A stretch of 64,000 bases of DNA, from assembly GCF_000521865.1 (NCBI RefSeq), contig NZ_JAME01000022.1, forward strand, positions 27,527-91,526, given 5' to 3'. Source of the stretch: Roseivivax isoporae LMG 25204 (lineage in GTDB: Bacteria; Pseudomonadota; Alphaproteobacteria; Rhodobacterales; Rhodobacteraceae). Shown piece by piece: positions 62,849 to 64,000 of this stretch. Position numbers and translations under genes: made by a program. The first letter of the stretch is position 1. The number at the start of each line of letters is the position of its first letter. The notes beneath the pieces are model-generated. The model had not been told where the DNA came from. It was given only the letters and a program-made list of their open reading frames with translations, and searched no databases.

Positions 62849-63511
62849 TCAACTTCTCGCGGTAACACTGTCCTCAGCCGAATAAAGATGTGCTGTCGAT
62901 CCAATCTCGACGTTCGGATAGAGCTCGTTGATGTGTGCCATAACCATCCGCACGCAACCCGAACTCGCGCGACCGCCGATGCTTCTCGGATAGGGTGTGC
63001 CGTGTATCCGAAGATAGGTGTCGCGATCTCCGACATAGAGATAGAGCGCCCGCGATCCCAAGGCGTTTTGAGGGCCGGGTTCCATCCCGTCGGCCCATCT
63101 TGCGTTTTCAGGATCCCGCTCGATCATGTTCTGTGTCGGCGTCCAGTGCGGCCACCTGACCTTGCGCTTGATGTTATAAACACCTGGCTCGTAGAGGTTG
63201 CCCCGCGCGATCGCCACGCCGTAGCGCATCGCGGTTCCACCCTCCTCAATGTGGTAGAGATATCGCGCAACCGCATCGACATGGATGTCTCCTGGCACGA
63301 GGCCGTCCTTCGCGTCCACACGCTGAGGCAAGAAACGTGGGTGTAGTCCCCAAGGGTTTGACGTGGCCGGATCGAAGCCGGGCGGGCTGACTTGCGCGTC
63401 CCATTCAGCCTTCTGCGCTTCGGTGGGCCAGCTATCGGCAAACACAGGGTTGGCCACAGTCGCCGAAAAGAGCGCTGTTGTCGTTTGAATGAAGTGTCGT
63501 CTTGTCAGCAT
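62849..63511 (-). CDS. L,D-transpeptidase (YkuD family), exported
   Basis: A 220-residue protein with a twin-arginine-like signal (TRRHFIQTTTALFSATVANPVFA). The YkuD catalytic block is RIHGTPYPRSIGGRASSGCVRM with His and Cys. It differs from the lipoprotein form at 58969. The ATG at 63511 has AAAGGG upstream; the longer frame begins before the promoter. The ZntR/CadR-type promoter at 63573 links it to metal stress and suggests murein crosslink change as a defence. Confidence 0.9.
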   Translation of the reverse strand: MLTRRHFIQTTTALFSATVANPVFADSWPTEAQKAEWDAQVSPPGFDPATSNPWGLHPRFLPQRVDAKDGLVPGDIHVDAVARYLYHIEEGGTAMRYGVAIARGNLYEPGVYNIKRKVRWPHWTPTQNMIERDPENARWADGMEPGPQNALGSRALYLYVGDRDTYLRIHGTPYPRSIGGRASSGCVRMVMAHINELYPNVEIGSTAHLYSAEDSVTARS

Positions 63512-63572
63512 TTCGTACCCTTTCGGTTCCCGCCGACGATTGATGGCAAGAACGGTATATGTTCTCCTTGAA

Positions 63573-63603
63573 TAGATAGGACTTCTAGTGGCTGGAGGTT
63601 CAA
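63573..63603 (-). promoter_or_regulatory. ZntR/CadR-type promoter of the L,D-transpeptidase gene
   Basis: On the minus strand TTGAAC (63598-63603) and TATCTA (63573-63578) flank a 19-bp spacer with CTCCAGCCACTAGAAG. Confidence 0.72.
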
Positions 63604-63802
63604 GGGCAAATTTTCGTGAACGCATGCACGCGACCCTGGTAGCACATGCTTGCCTTGCGGGCGGGTTAACGGCCAACCAGGTCAGGTCCGAATTAGCGTG
63701 GTAAAGCGGGAGTCAGGGGGCGGAGTAGGACAGATTTGCCGAATTGGTCCCCCGGTGGATCGGTTTTGGTCGAAAGATACTATCCTGACACCCTGTCGAT
63801 CT

Positions 63803-64000
63803 TCACCCGCCCGTGTCATTGGCCGAAACTTCGGCTTGGAACTCACGTTGTCGCTCAGGCCAGGTGCTCTTGATGTAGACGAGGATAGCCGCGATCTCTG
63901 CGTCTGTCAGATCCTCTCCGAAGGCCGGCATGTCGCTCTCGTATCCCGGCACGACGGCCCCGACCCCGCCTTTAGGGTCAGGACTTCGGTAACGGGGTCG
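63803..64000 (-). CDS. Cytochrome c, C-terminal part (5' end outside window)
   Basis: A frame of 65 residues open to the window end. It contains YESDMPAFGEDLTDAEIAAI and YIKSTWPERQ, matching the C-terminal half of the cytochrome c at 41698 (YESDMPGYEDVLTDDEI, YIKSTWP). The axial Met is thus present; the haem CxxCH would lie beyond the window. The part upstream of the match (RPRYRSPDPKGG) is unlike that cytochrome and may mark a divergent stretch or damage. Confidence 0.7.
   Translation of the reverse strand, partial: RPRYRSPDPKGGVGAVVPGYESDMPAFGEDLTDAEIAAILVYIKSTWPERQREFQAEVSANDTGG

Overview
The window looks like alphaproteobacterial DNA of the Rhodobacteraceae/Roseobacter type. The reasons are high GC, a VirB/VirD4 conjugation system with a VirD2-like relaxase, and copper, cytochrome and envelope genes typical of that group. 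I see no rRNA, tRNA, replication gene, integrase, transposase or CRISPR array. The replicon type is therefore open, but a conjugative plasmid or integrative conjugative element carrying cargo is the best reading.

Left part (1-13.2 kb). After a cut-off hypothetical gene comes a rhomboid protease, then a two-gene nuclease-helicase pair that resembles the Hachiman (HamA/HamB) anti-phage system. A gene-poor, hairpin-rich stretch with a candidate oriT and a DUF2493 gene follows. Next is the mobilisation operon: a MobC-like accessory protein, the HUH relaxase and the VirD4/TraG coupling protein.

13.2-17.6 kb is the most unusual part. A minus-strand, visibly AT-richer three-gene operon is wedged between the coupling protein and the virB operon. 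It encodes a ComEC-like metallo-beta-lactamase-fold protein, a single 772-residue polypeptide that joins an E2-like, an E1/ThiF-like and a JAB/JAMM peptidase domain, and a four-helix membrane protein. It reads as a prokaryotic ubiquitin-like conjugation system, probably defensive, with its own promoter and a 12-bp palindrome.

17.7-29.3 kb is a complete minus-strand virB operon (virB1-virB6 and virB8-virB11 homologues, a VirB7-like lipoprotein, and a second lytic transglycosylase). From 29.4 to 32.7 kb lie small accessory genes: an XRE regulator, secreted proteins and a thermonuclease-like protein. AT-rich dyads recur inside the promoters of the mob operon, the virB operon and one accessory gene, which suggests a shared repressor. 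This module ends at a 5'-truncated peptidoglycan-binding gene near 32.69 kb.

32.7-64 kb is a metal-stress island. It holds a copper P-type ATPase, CueR, an HMA chaperone, a multicopper oxidase, DUF411 proteins, Met-rich periplasmic peptides, SCO, CcdA, TlpA and CcmG redox proteins, and a cytochrome c. A second block has two CDF transporters, a ZntR/CadR-like regulator, DsbA/DsbB, PCuAC, SCO, an M23 peptidase, a ZIP transporter, LspA, Lnt, a degenerate penicillin acylase homologue, a CtaG-like protein, a zinc/cadmium/lead ATPase and two L,D-transpeptidases. Eight promoters with the 19-bp spacer typical of MerR activation fall into two sequence classes: four of TTGACC type (copper) and four of TTGAAC/G type with CTCTAG- or CTATAG-like dyads (divalent metal). 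The two MerR regulators present fit these two regulons. Decay is visible: one SCO gene is frameshifted at a T run, and a 3' remnant of a second zntA lies beside the intact copy.
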